Assembly: GCF_002794255.1 (NCBI RefSeq)
Contig: NZ_PGGW01000060.1
Span: 62,001 to 126,000, forward strand
Length of the DNA: 64,000 nt
Direction of reading: 5' to 3'
Source of the DNA: Streptomyces carminius
Lineage (GTDB): Bacteria; Actinomycetota; Actinomycetes; Streptomycetales; Streptomycetaceae
Position 1 is the first letter of the stretch, and every line of letters starts with the position of its first letter. Both the position numbers and the translations under genes were made by a program. The notes under the pieces are model-generated. The model worked only from the letters and a program-made list of their open reading frames with translations. It searched no databases and was not told the origin of the DNA. This document shows positions 46,099-53,840 of the stretch, piece by piece.

Positions 46099-47388
46099 TC
46101 AAGCGGTCGCGGAACGGCCGGAGGTCGTCGCGGGCGCGATGTCCGCCGGCTCGGGCTGGTCGAGGTGGAACTCGCGGTGCAGGGCCTCGACGGCGTCGAC
46201 GACGCGTTCCCGCGGCACGACCACGGAGATCCGCATCTGGGAGGTGGCGATCCAGCTCGTGGGGATCCCGGCACCGGCCAGGGCCGACATCAGCCTGGCG
46301 GTGTACTCGGGACGGCTGAGCAGGCCCATGCCGGCCACCGACACCTTGCCGACGTTCTCGTCGAAGTGCACACCCCCGCCGAAGGCGGCCATCAGCTTGT
46401 GCAGTCCGGCCCGCACGGACACGGCCTGGCTGCGGCGGATCGTGAACCCCATGCGGAACTCGTTCTCGTAGGGTCCGGACCTGGCCACCAGGTCCACCAC
46501 CGTCCCCTGGGCGGCCAGCACCTCGAACACGGCCGGAGCCAGGTCCCGGTGGACGTCCCGGCAGTGCACCAGCACACGGGCGACGTCGGTGTCGTGGGTC
46601 ACCGCCACGACGGCCCGCCTGGTCTCCAGCGGCCCGGCGTCCTGCCGGTCGGCGACGGTCGTTCCCGGCTCCTGCGTCGACGCGTTGCGGACGTGCACTT
46701 CGACCCCTTCCATGGCGGCCAGTTCGATGCAACGGGTGTGCAGCACCCTCGCGCCCGCGAACGCCATCTCCGCCATCACGCCGGGCGGGACCCATGGCAG
46801 GCGGCGAGCCGCCGGCAGGATGCGGGGATCGGCGCTGAAGACGCCGTCCACATCGGTGTAGATCTCGCACACCGACGCGCGCAGCCGCGCCGCCAGCGCC
46901 ACCGCGGTCGTGTCGGAACCGCCGCGGCCGAGCGTGGCGATGTCCCCGGTACGGGACACCCCCTGGAATCCCGTGATCACGGCGACCTTGCCGCCGTCCA
47001 GGGCCGACCGCAGCCGGGCGGCCCCGATCGTCGTGATGAGCGCGTCGCCGTGCCGGTCGGTGGTCCGGATTCCGGCCTGGTGCCCGGTCAGCGAGATCGC
47101 CGGCACCCCCATCCCGTTCAGGGCGAGGGCCGTCAGCGCCGCCGACTCGGACTCGCCCACGGCCAGCAGCTGATCCAGCTCCCGGGACGGTTCGGCGGCA
47201 CCGACGTCGGCCGCCAGCCGTAGCAGGTCATCGGTCCTGCCGCCGCGCGCCGAGACGACCACGGCCACCGCCGTTCCGCGCCGCCGCGCCGCCGAGACGC
47301 GCAGGGCGGCGCGGCGGACGCAGTCGAGCGTCCGCAGGGAAGTACCGCCGAATTTCTGGACCAGCACATCCACGGTCGATTTCACCAC
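46099..47388 (-). CDS. Cluster-borne aspartate kinase
   Basis: A 429-residue aspartokinase that phosphorylates aspartate toward aspartate semialdehyde. VQKFGGTSL (about residues 10-18) binds ATP; GRGGSDTTAVALAA and YTDVDGVFSADPR are family motifs. Two C-terminal ACT domains (about 270-420) are present, with RMGFTIRRS and VSVAGMGLLS segments. GTG 47388 is annotated; GTG 47373 (VDVLVQKF) has better spacing to GGTGG. Position at the head of the operon with the GriI/GriH-like genes shows it supplies that route. Whether it is insensitive to Lys/Thr cannot be read here. Confidence 0.92.
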   Translation of the reverse strand: MVKSTVDVLVQKFGGTSLRTLDCVRRAALRVSAARRRGTAVAVVVSARGGRTDDLLRLAADVGAAEPSRELDQLLAVGESESAALTALALNGMGVPAISLTGHQAGIRTTDRHGDALITTIGAARLRSALDGGKVAVITGFQGVSRTGDIATLGRGGSDTTAVALAARLRASVCEIYTDVDGVFSADPRILPAARRLPWVPPGVMAEMAFAGARVLHTRCIELAAMEGVEVHVRNASTQEPGTTVADRQDAGPLETRRAVVAVTHDTDVARVLVHCRDVHRDLAPAVFEVLAAQGTVVDLVARSGPYENEFRMGFTIRRSQAVSVRAGLHKLMAAFGGGVHFDENVGKVSVAGMGLLSRPEYTARLMSALAGAGIPTSWIATSQMRISVVVPRERVVDAVEALHREFHLDQPEPADIAPATTSGRSATA

Positions 47389-47450
47389 CCTCGTAGAACG
47401 TCGCGCCGGATCGGCACCGCACCGACAGTAGGCGGGCCGTCGCGCCGGAG

Positions 47451-47472
47451 CCCACTACTCGCCCGAGTAGTG
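47451..47472. promoter_or_regulatory. Cluster palindrome, copy 2 (divergent lysC-like / phzE-like)
   Basis: A perfect inverted repeat: CCACTACTCG, two bases (CC), CGAGTAGTGG. It lies in the 219-bp gap between the divergent aspartate kinase (start 47388) and PhzE-like gene (start 47608). One regulator bound here could control both precursor routes. Confidence 0.8.
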
Positions 47473-47607
47473 GCGCCGCATTCAGCAGTTCACGCCATAC
47501 CGCCGGGCGCAGCCGGAATCACGCGATGGCGGCTTCACGTCATGTCCGGCGCCTTTCGCCACCGCAATATCCAGAAAGGTGCTCTGACTCACGCGAAGGG
47601 GAGCAAT

Positions 47608-49614
47608 ATGCACGGGACGGATTCCAGTACGGCCAACTCCCCGGACGCTCCGGCCGACCCCCGCGACGCGCTGGCCGGCCTCGGTGCGGACGGGCGCGCC
47701 TTCGCCCTGCTCTACCGGCCCGGCTCGGTGCCGGACGCGCGCGTGGAGGTCCTCACCGGCGAGGTCGGCGAGGTGGGCGGCCTCGCCGAGCTGCCCCTGC
47801 CCGGCCGGTCGGCAAAGGACGCGCGGCACGACCTGCTCGTGGCGGTTCCGTACCGGCAGATCACCGAGCGGGGTTTCACCTGCCGCGACGATCACGCGCC
47901 CCTGCTCGCCATGCGGATCGCCCGGCAGACCGCGCTCAGCCGCGACCGGGCGCTGGCCTGCCTGCCCGAGCAGGACGTACACGTGTCCGAGGCCGGCTTC
48001 GACATCAGCGACGAGGAGTACGCGGCGACCGTCGGACGGGTGCTGAGCGAAGAGATCGGACAGGGCGCCGGCTCCAACTTCGTCATCAGGCGCTCCTTCA
48101 CCGCACGGCTGGAGGACTGCTCGGTACGCACGGAACTCGCCGTCTTCCGGCGGCTGCTGACCGGTGAGCTCGGGTCGCACTGGACGTTCCTGTTCCACAC
48201 CGGCGCGGGGACGTTCATCGGAGCGTCGCCGGAGCGGCACGTCGGCATGGCCGACGGCACCGTCTCCATGAACCCCGTCAGCGGGACCTATCGTCATCCC
48301 CCGGCCGGCCCCGACGTGTCCGGACTGCTGGAGTTCCTGAACGACCCGAAAGAGTCCAATGAGCTCTATATGGTCGTGGACGAGGAGCTGAAGATGATGG
48401 CGCGTATGTGCACCACCGGCGGCCGGGTGCACGGTCCCTTTCTCAAGAAAATGGCGCGCCTGACCCACTCCGAATACGTCCTGACCGGCCACAGCGAACT
48501 CGATGTGCGCAACGTGCTGCGGGAGACCCTGCTCGCGCCGACCGTCACCGGCAGTCCCGTCGAGAACGCTTTCCGGGTCATCGCCCGCCACGAGACCACT
48601 GGCCGCGGCCACTACGGCGGTGTCCTCGCCCTCATCGGCCGCGATGCGGCGGGCAGCCGTACCCTCGACTCGGCGATCATGATCCGGACCGCCGAGATCG
48701 GTGACGACGGCCGCCTCCGCATGGGCGTCGGCGCCACCCTGGTCCGCGACTCCGACCCCGACTCCGAGGTGGCCGAGACCCGGGCCAAGGCCGCCGGCGT
48801 GCTCGAAGCGCTCGGCCTCGCACCGCCCGGCAGCCGCGCCGGCGGCCGGCCCGCCCCCGTGGGAGCGCCCGTGTCACCGGCCGCCGACCCCCGGGTGCAC
48901 CGGGCGCTGCGGAGCCGCAACGCCACGCTGTCGCGGTTCTGGCTCGCCGGTGCGCACCGCGGCGGACCGGACCCGGCGCTGGACGGGCGGCGCGTGCTGA
49001 TCGTCGACAACGAGGACGCCTTCATGGGGATGCTCGGCCACCAGCTGCGCGCCCTCGGCCTGAGGACCACGATCACGCGCTTCGACCGTCCGCTGCCGCC
49101 GGAAGGGTACGACCTCGTCGTCGTCGGCCCCGGCCCGGGCGATCCGCGTGACGCCGCCCCCCGGATGCGCACGCTCCGCGCGCTCACCCGCGACCTGCTC
49201 GCCGGCTCCGTCCCGTTCCTGTCCATCTGCCTGGGCCACCAGATACTCGCCCTGGAGCTCGGCTTCGACCTCGTCCGGCGCGCGGTGCCCAACCAGGGCC
49301 TCCAGAAGCGGATCAGCCTGTTCGGCCGGCCCGAACTCGTGGGCTTCTACAACACCTACGCCGCCCGCTCGGAGCACGACTTCGTCCCGGGTACGGGGCA
49401 GCACAAGCCCGTCGAGGTCAGCCGGAACCCCGACACCGGCGAGGTGCACGCCCTGCGCGGCGCGGGGTTCCGGTCCGTGCAGTTCCACCTCGAGTCCATC
49501 CTCACCCAGCACGGCCCGCGCATCCTCCGCGACCTGCTCGTCTCGCTGCTCAGCGACGCGGGGGACACCGGCGTGGCGCGCGTCGTCGCCCGGCACCACG
49601 GCGGGGCACAGTGA
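47608..49614 (+). CDS. PhzE-like 2-amino-2-deoxyisochorismate synthase
   Basis: A 668-residue fusion of a chorismate-binding (MST) domain (about 1-420) and a class I glutamine amidotransferase (about 455-660). In the first, VSMNPVSGTYRHP, VVDEELKMMARMC and LTGHSELDVRN match PhzE and anthranilate synthase. In the second, the nucleophile Cys is in LSICLGHQILALELGF and the His/Glu are in VQFHLESILTQHG. PhzE makes ADIC without losing pyruvate, and the next step is the PhzD-like enzyme. The ATG at 47608 follows AAGGGGAG. It starts a plus-strand unit with DoxX. Confidence 0.93.
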   Translation: MHGTDSSTANSPDAPADPRDALAGLGADGRAFALLYRPGSVPDARVEVLTGEVGEVGGLAELPLPGRSAKDARHDLLVAVPYRQITERGFTCRDDHAPLLAMRIARQTALSRDRALACLPEQDVHVSEAGFDISDEEYAATVGRVLSEEIGQGAGSNFVIRRSFTARLEDCSVRTELAVFRRLLTGELGSHWTFLFHTGAGTFIGASPERHVGMADGTVSMNPVSGTYRHPPAGPDVSGLLEFLNDPKESNELYMVVDEELKMMARMCTTGGRVHGPFLKKMARLTHSEYVLTGHSELDVRNVLRETLLAPTVTGSPVENAFRVIARHETTGRGHYGGVLALIGRDAAGSRTLDSAIMIRTAEIGDDGRLRMGVGATLVRDSDPDSEVAETRAKAAGVLEALGLAPPGSRAGGRPAPVGAPVSPAADPRVHRALRSRNATLSRFWLAGAHRGGPDPALDGRRVLIVDNEDAFMGMLGHQLRALGLRTTITRFDRPLPPEGYDLVVVGPGPGDPRDAAPRMRTLRALTRDLLAGSVPFLSICLGHQILALELGFDLVRRAVPNQGLQKRISLFGRPELVGFYNTYAARSEHDFVPGTGQHKPVEVSRNPDTGEVHALRGAGFRSVQFHLESILTQHGPRILRDLLVSLLSDAGDTGVARVVARHHGGAQ

Positions 49615-50009
49615 GCGGGCCCGCGACGCCGCCGGACGAGAGGCCGCGCCGAGCCGCGAACGCCGCCCTGCTGGTGATCCAGGTGCTCCTGGTGCCGTTC
49701 TATCTGGCCGCCGGTTCCGCGAAGCTCGCCGGCGCGGAGAAGATGATCGAGTTCTTCGACCAGATCGGGGCCGGCCACTGGCTCAGGTACCTCACCGGCA
49801 CCGTCGAGGTCATCGGCGCCCTCGGCCTGCTCGTGCCGCGTCTGACGGGTCTCGCCGCGCTCGGGCTGACGGGCCTGATGACCGGCGCGGTGATCACGAA
49901 CCTCATCACCGGCACGCCCTCGCTCCTGGCGTTCGCCCTCCTCCCGCTCGTCGCCGTGCTCGCGTGGGGGCGGCGGGACCGCACCACTGCGCTGCTCCGC
50001 TCGCGGTGA
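49611..50009 (+). CDS. DoxX-like membrane protein
   Basis: A 132-residue membrane protein with four predicted helices. LVPFYLAAGSAKLAGAEKMI (about residues 28-47) is the DoxX-like motif, and LTGTVEVIGALGLLVPRLTG follows. The GTG overlaps the PhzE-like stop (GTGA), so it is translationally coupled. Related DoxX proteins take part in membrane redox steps. Coupling to phzE suggests a role linked to the pathway, but none is known. Confidence 0.85.
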   Translation: MSGPATPPDERPRRAANAALLVIQVLLVPFYLAAGSAKLAGAEKMIEFFDQIGAGHWLRYLTGTVEVIGALGLLVPRLTGLAALGLTGLMTGAVITNLITGTPSLLAFALLPLVAVLAWGRRDRTTALLRSR

Positions 50010-50039
50010 CGCCACCGGCGGCACCGTGCCCATGGGCCC

Positions 50040-50081
50040 GCCCGCCGCGCGCCGGCGGGGCGGTCCGGCTCCGCGGCGGGC
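50040..50081. terminator. Possible terminator between DoxX and multicopper oxidase genes
   Basis: A 10-bp stem GCCCGCCGCG / CGCGGCGGGC with a 22-nt loop that itself can fold. It lies between convergent genes. In so GC-rich a stretch, chance pairing is possible. Confidence 0.4.
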
Positions 50082-50209
50082 GGGCCGGGTTCTCCCACGC
50101 GCGGATGCGGGGGCGGACCCGCACGGCCGGCCAGGGCGGCGGTGCGGTGGTCCGGCCGGCGGTGGACGCCCTGACCGCGCGTACGTGCCGCGCGACCGCG
50201 CGCCGCCCC

Positions 50210-52192
50210 CTACCCGTGGGCGGCGTGCCCGTCTCCGAAGTGCGTGGTGACCCCGTCGTAGGAGACGAGCAGCATCATCCCCTGCTCGGCGTGGGGCAGG
50301 TCGTGGCAGTGGTTCATCCAGATCCCGGGGTTGGCGGCCTTGAAGGCCACCTCCCAGACCTCCCCCGCCCGCACCTCGAACGTGTCCATCCACAGTGGGC
50401 CGCCGGATGAACGCGTCCCGTCCCTGGACAGGACCAGCACGGGATGGCCGTGCAGGTGCCAGGGGTGGGACTCCAGGCTCCGGTTGACGACCGTGAACCG
50501 GACGATGTCGCCCTCGGCGACCAGCAGGTCCGGGACCGACGGGTGCCCCCGCCCGTTGACCGCCTGCGCGTAGGCCGGCCGCCCGTCGACCATTGCGACG
50601 GCACGGTCCAGGACGAGGGTGAAGTGCCGGTCGGCGGCGTCCGGGTCGAACGGGGGGCGCGCGGGCGTTCCGTACCGCAGGAGGTCGAGCTCCGGCCATT
50701 GCGAGGTGTCCTCGATCCGCGGCCCGCGTTCGGCGCCGTCGTCCGGGCGCAGCCACACCCCGGTGTCGCGGTCGTTGTCGATCACCAGCGCGACGTCCGC
50801 GTCCGGCATGACGAACACCAGGTCGTAGCGCCCGCCGGCGGGCAGCCGCAGGCTCACGTCACGAACCTGCTCGGGGTGGTGGAGACCGCGGCCGTCGACG
50901 GCCGCGACCCGGAACGAGGTCCCGGCCAGCGCGAGCCGGTGCGCGCCCGAATCGGTGTTGACCAGCCGCAGCCGTACCTCCGTACCGGGTGCCGCGGTCC
51001 GTACGGTGCGCCCGTCCTGGTCACCCACGACCACGGTGCCGTCGAAGGTGTGCACGGGCAGCGTGGCGTCCACCTGCTGCCGGCCGGAGCCCTCGTCCGG
51101 CCGCCGCCCTTCCCGCGGTGCGACCACGAGCGTCCCGTACAGGCCCTTGCGCACGCCGGGGTCCGACGCCTCGTGGGTGTGGTACCAGTAGGTGCCCACT
51201 TGGTCGGCGCGGAACCGGTAGACGAACTCCTCGCCGGGTGCCACCGGCCGCTGTGTCACGCCCGGCACACCGTCCTCACCGCACGGCACGTCGTAGCCGT
51301 GCCAGTGCAGTGTGACCCCGTCCTCGATGTCGCTGTTGCGCAGGGTCACCTCGATCACGTCGCCCTCGGTGGCGGTGATCTCCGGGCCCGGCACCCGGCC
51401 GTTGTACGTCCACGCGTCGATCTCGCGTCCGGACGCCAGCCGTACGGCGGCCGTCTTCGCGGTGAGCACGTGCCGGCGCGTGGTACCGCCGGAAGACGGA
51501 CTCCCGGAGCCGCGCAGCTCGGCCACCGAGCGTGCCGGACGGGAGCCGGAGGAGCGTGCCGCGCCGCCCCCGGTCACCTCGGAGCCGACGGGTTCGAACA
51601 GTAGGCCGACGCCCGTGCCCCCAGCACCCACGACAGCGGCTCCGGCGGCGGTGCCGACGAATCGCCGGCGGGTGGGAGCGGAACGGCGGCCCGGCTCTCC
51701 GCGCCCCTCTTCGTCGTCTGCCTCCCGCGCCGCGACACGGGCGGTCAGCAGGGCGCCGGCCGACACGAGCGAGACCGTTGTCAGCGCGGTCGACCAGGTG
51801 AGGGGGTGTCCGGCGAGGAAGGTCACCACGAGGCCGGCCACCGCCGCGTAAGCGGCGGTGAACAGCGAGACGACGCAGTTCACCGGCAGGCGTCCGCCGG
51901 CCGCCTCACCCGCCGTCCGCAGCCGGGGTCCCGCGATGAGCACCGCGGCCGCCCCGGCGACGCCGAGCAGCGGAAGACCCAGCAGCACCTTCTCCGTCAC
52001 GAACCACCGGCCCCGGCCGGCCAGGACCGACACGGTGGCGATCCGGGTGAGCGTGACCAGGGCGGCCGCGATGAGCAGTCCGAACCCGAGCCGGTGTCGC
52101 CGGACGGCCGCCGCGATGCCGGCCCCGAACCACGACACGACGCTCAGCAGGGCGACGGCATGGTCCAGGAGAATCAGCCGGGCCGTGGTCAT
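50210..52192 (-). CDS. Membrane-anchored multicopper oxidase
   Basis: A 660-residue protein. Residues about 1-160 hold five or so membrane helices. A twin-Arg-like TRRRFVGTAAGAAVVGAG follows (about 174-191), then two or three cupredoxin domains (about 240-660). Copper motifs are VTLHWHGYD, YWYHTHEA, HPWHLHGHPV and MNHCHDLPHAEQGM; together these supply T1, T2 and T3 sites. The TM-plus-oxidase plan resembles actinobacterial nitrite-reductase-like oxidases. Multicopper oxidases can couple o-aminophenols to phenoxazinones, so 3-hydroxyanthranilate or 3-amino-4-hydroxybenzoate products are possible substrates. It overlaps the DUF6220-like gene (ATGA). Confidence 0.88.
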   Translation of the reverse strand: MTTARLILLDHAVALLSVVSWFGAGIAAAVRRHRLGFGLLIAAALVTLTRIATVSVLAGRGRWFVTEKVLLGLPLLGVAGAAAVLIAGPRLRTAGEAAGGRLPVNCVVSLFTAAYAAVAGLVVTFLAGHPLTWSTALTTVSLVSAGALLTARVAAREADDEEGRGEPGRRSAPTRRRFVGTAAGAAVVGAGGTGVGLLFEPVGSEVTGGGAARSSGSRPARSVAELRGSGSPSSGGTTRRHVLTAKTAAVRLASGREIDAWTYNGRVPGPEITATEGDVIEVTLRNSDIEDGVTLHWHGYDVPCGEDGVPGVTQRPVAPGEEFVYRFRADQVGTYWYHTHEASDPGVRKGLYGTLVVAPREGRRPDEGSGRQQVDATLPVHTFDGTVVVGDQDGRTVRTAAPGTEVRLRLVNTDSGAHRLALAGTSFRVAAVDGRGLHHPEQVRDVSLRLPAGGRYDLVFVMPDADVALVIDNDRDTGVWLRPDDGAERGPRIEDTSQWPELDLLRYGTPARPPFDPDAADRHFTLVLDRAVAMVDGRPAYAQAVNGRGHPSVPDLLVAEGDIVRFTVVNRSLESHPWHLHGHPVLVLSRDGTRSSGGPLWMDTFEVRAGEVWEVAFKAANPGIWMNHCHDLPHAEQGMMLLVSYDGVTTHFGDGHAAHG

Positions 52193-52665
52193 GACGCCGG
52201 CTGGGCGGATCCCGAGGCGGGCTTGGAGGTCCGGGCACTGTCATCGGCGGCCCGCGCGGTGGGTGCCGGGGAGTTCGGCAGTTCCCGCGCCCGGCGGAGG
52301 ATCCGGCCGGCCACGCCCATCATGACCAGCCCGTTGACCGCGTGCAGACCGAAGACGATCTGACCCGCGGTCGTGGTGCCCCCCGTGTCGCCGAACGCCC
52401 CGGCGACGGTCGCGATCACGGGCTGGGCGATCCCCAGCCCGGTGAACAGACCGGCCATGCCGACGAGCCGGCCGGGCATCCGGGCCAGCGCGGTGACCAG
52501 CGTCGTCAGGAGCGCGAGGAGGACGGTCAGGAAGCCCAGCGTCCGGTGCGGCCGGAAGGCCTCGTCGTTGGGGGCGGTGTCGAACGCTCCGCTGCCGGCC
52601 AGGAAGAACTGCACTACGACCATGAGCATGAGCACTGCCGCCAGTCCGGCGATGGTTCTACGCAT
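52189..52665 (-). CDS. DUF6220-like membrane protein
   Basis: A 158-residue protein with four hydrophobic helices and a Pro/Ala/Ser-rich cytoplasmic tail (about 128-158). The first helix RRTIAGLAAVLMLMVVVQFF is followed by a His-containing segment AFRPHRTLGFLTVLLALLTT; a second His lies in VFGLHAVNGLVM. Paired His in helices could bind haem b, so it may be an electron partner of the multicopper oxidase with which it is translationally coupled. That idea is inference. Confidence 0.75.
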   Translation of the reverse strand: MRRTIAGLAAVLMLMVVVQFFLAGSGAFDTAPNDEAFRPHRTLGFLTVLLALLTTLVTALARMPGRLVGMAGLFTGLGIAQPVIATVAGAFGDTGGTTTAGQIVFGLHAVNGLVMMGVAGRILRRARELPNSPAPTARAADDSARTSKPASGSAQPAS

Positions 52666-52779
52666 CGGAGAACGCCCCTCGGGTTGGTGTGGTCACGGAC
52701 GTGTTCGTCCCGTCGGCGGATTCACGGAAGCGATCGTCGCGCCGACGGCCCGGGACGTCCTCCGACGGCGGACGGCTGT

Positions 52780-52801
52780 GCGTACGCAGGTCTGCGTACG
52801 C
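52780..52801. promoter_or_regulatory. Perfect 22-bp palindrome (TACGC-N6-GCGTA site 1)
   Basis: Arms GCGTACGCAG and CTGCGTACGC flank GT. It lies between the divergent DUF6220-like/multicopper oxidase unit (start 52665) and the LuxR-type response regulator (start 52955). The inner TACGC-N6-GCGTA recurs at 59852-59867 in front of the MMPL and kinase genes. Confidence 0.7.
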
Positions 52802-52954
52802 GATCGGCACCCGGTCGCGCTCTTCGCCGTAGGTGATCACGGGCGGACGTGCATTCGGCGCCGTCCGCGCCGGCAGTATGATCCCGGACATGCAACGCAG
52901 AGCCGCGCCGCCGGCAAGCATGCGATCCCCGGCACCGACCGGAACGGCGCGCCC

Positions 52955-53647
52955 ATGAGCGCGGCAGCCGCGTACCCGTCCGGCAACGCTCCGATCAAAG
53001 TCCTGCTCGCCGATGACGAGCGCCTTGTGCGATCCGGGTTCAAGGTACTGATCGACGTCGAGGACGACATCGAGGTGGTGGGAGAGGCCACCGACGGTGT
53101 CGAGGCCGTCGAGCGGGCCCGTGCGACCCGCCCCGACGTCGTGCTCATGGACATCCGGATGCCGAAGCTCGACGGGATCCAGGCGACCGGCCAGATCGTC
53201 AGGACGCGCGGGCTCCAGCATGTCCGGGTCCTGATCCTCACCACCTACGAGACCGACGCGTACGTCTTCGAGGCGCTGCAGGCCGGCGCCAGCGGTTTCA
53301 TGCTCAAGGACGCGGGGCCGGCCGAACTCCTCCACGCCATCCGGGTCGTCGCCGCCGGGGACGCGCTACTCGCCCCGCGGATCACCCGGCGCCTGATCGC
53401 CCAGTTCACCGCGCACCGGGTCGCCAGGCAGACCGGCGAGGACCGGCTGGCGGTCCTGACCCAGCGCGAACGGGAAGTGCTGGCTCTGGTGGGACAGGGC
53501 CTGAGCAACGAGGAGATCGGCGCCGAGCTGTGCCTGAGTCCGGCCACCGCGCGCACCCACGTCAGCCACGCGATGGTGAAACTGGGGGCGCGGGACCGCG
53601 CGCAACTGGTCGTCATCGCCTACCAGACAGGGCTCGTCAGCCCCTGA
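52955..53647 (+). CDS. NarL/LuxR-family response regulator
   Basis: A 230-residue regulator. The receiver domain starts KVLLADDERLVRSGFKVLI (about residue 15), with phospho-Asp in VVLMDIRMPKLDG (about 67) and Lys in GFMLKDAGPAEL (about 117). The LuxR HTH is LTQREREVLALVGQGLSNEE with SPATARTHVSHAMVKLGARD. The ATG at 52955 is chosen by receiver alignment. Its likely kinase is the DesK-type protein at 59956-61194, 6.3 kb away; the two share an operator-like site. Confidence 0.9.
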   Translation: MSAAAAYPSGNAPIKVLLADDERLVRSGFKVLIDVEDDIEVVGEATDGVEAVERARATRPDVVLMDIRMPKLDGIQATGQIVRTRGLQHVRVLILTTYETDAYVFEALQAGASGFMLKDAGPAELLHAIRVVAAGDALLAPRITRRLIAQFTAHRVARQTGEDRLAVLTQREREVLALVGQGLSNEEIGAELCLSPATARTHVSHAMVKLGARDRAQLVVIAYQTGLVSP

Positions 53648-53675
53648 GCCGCGGTCCCGCGCCGGTTCGGCGGCG

Positions 53676-53723
53676 GCGTACGTGTGGAGTCCGGCGGCGG
53701 GCCGCCGGACTCCACACGTACGC
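53676..53723. terminator. Very long bidirectional hairpin
   Basis: A perfect 23-bp inverted repeat separated by 2 nt; the left arm begins GCGTACGTGTGGAGTCC. It lies between the convergent response regulator and symporter genes. Confidence 0.8.
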
Positions 53724-53840
53724 CAGGGGACCGCGGCACCTCGCCGGCACCTCGCCGGACGCGCCGGCGGGACGAGGTGCCCTGGGCCCGGCCGGGGTGT
53801 CACCGTCCGGCCGCGCGGGGGACCGCCCGGCCGGTACCGC

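Noticed and set aside
35884..49614. Phenazine biosynthesis, suggested by phzC/D/E-like genes
   Set aside because: No PhzF, PhzA/B or PhzG homologue is present, and an EntA-like dehydrogenase stands where PhzF would act, which points to 3-hydroxyanthranilate instead.
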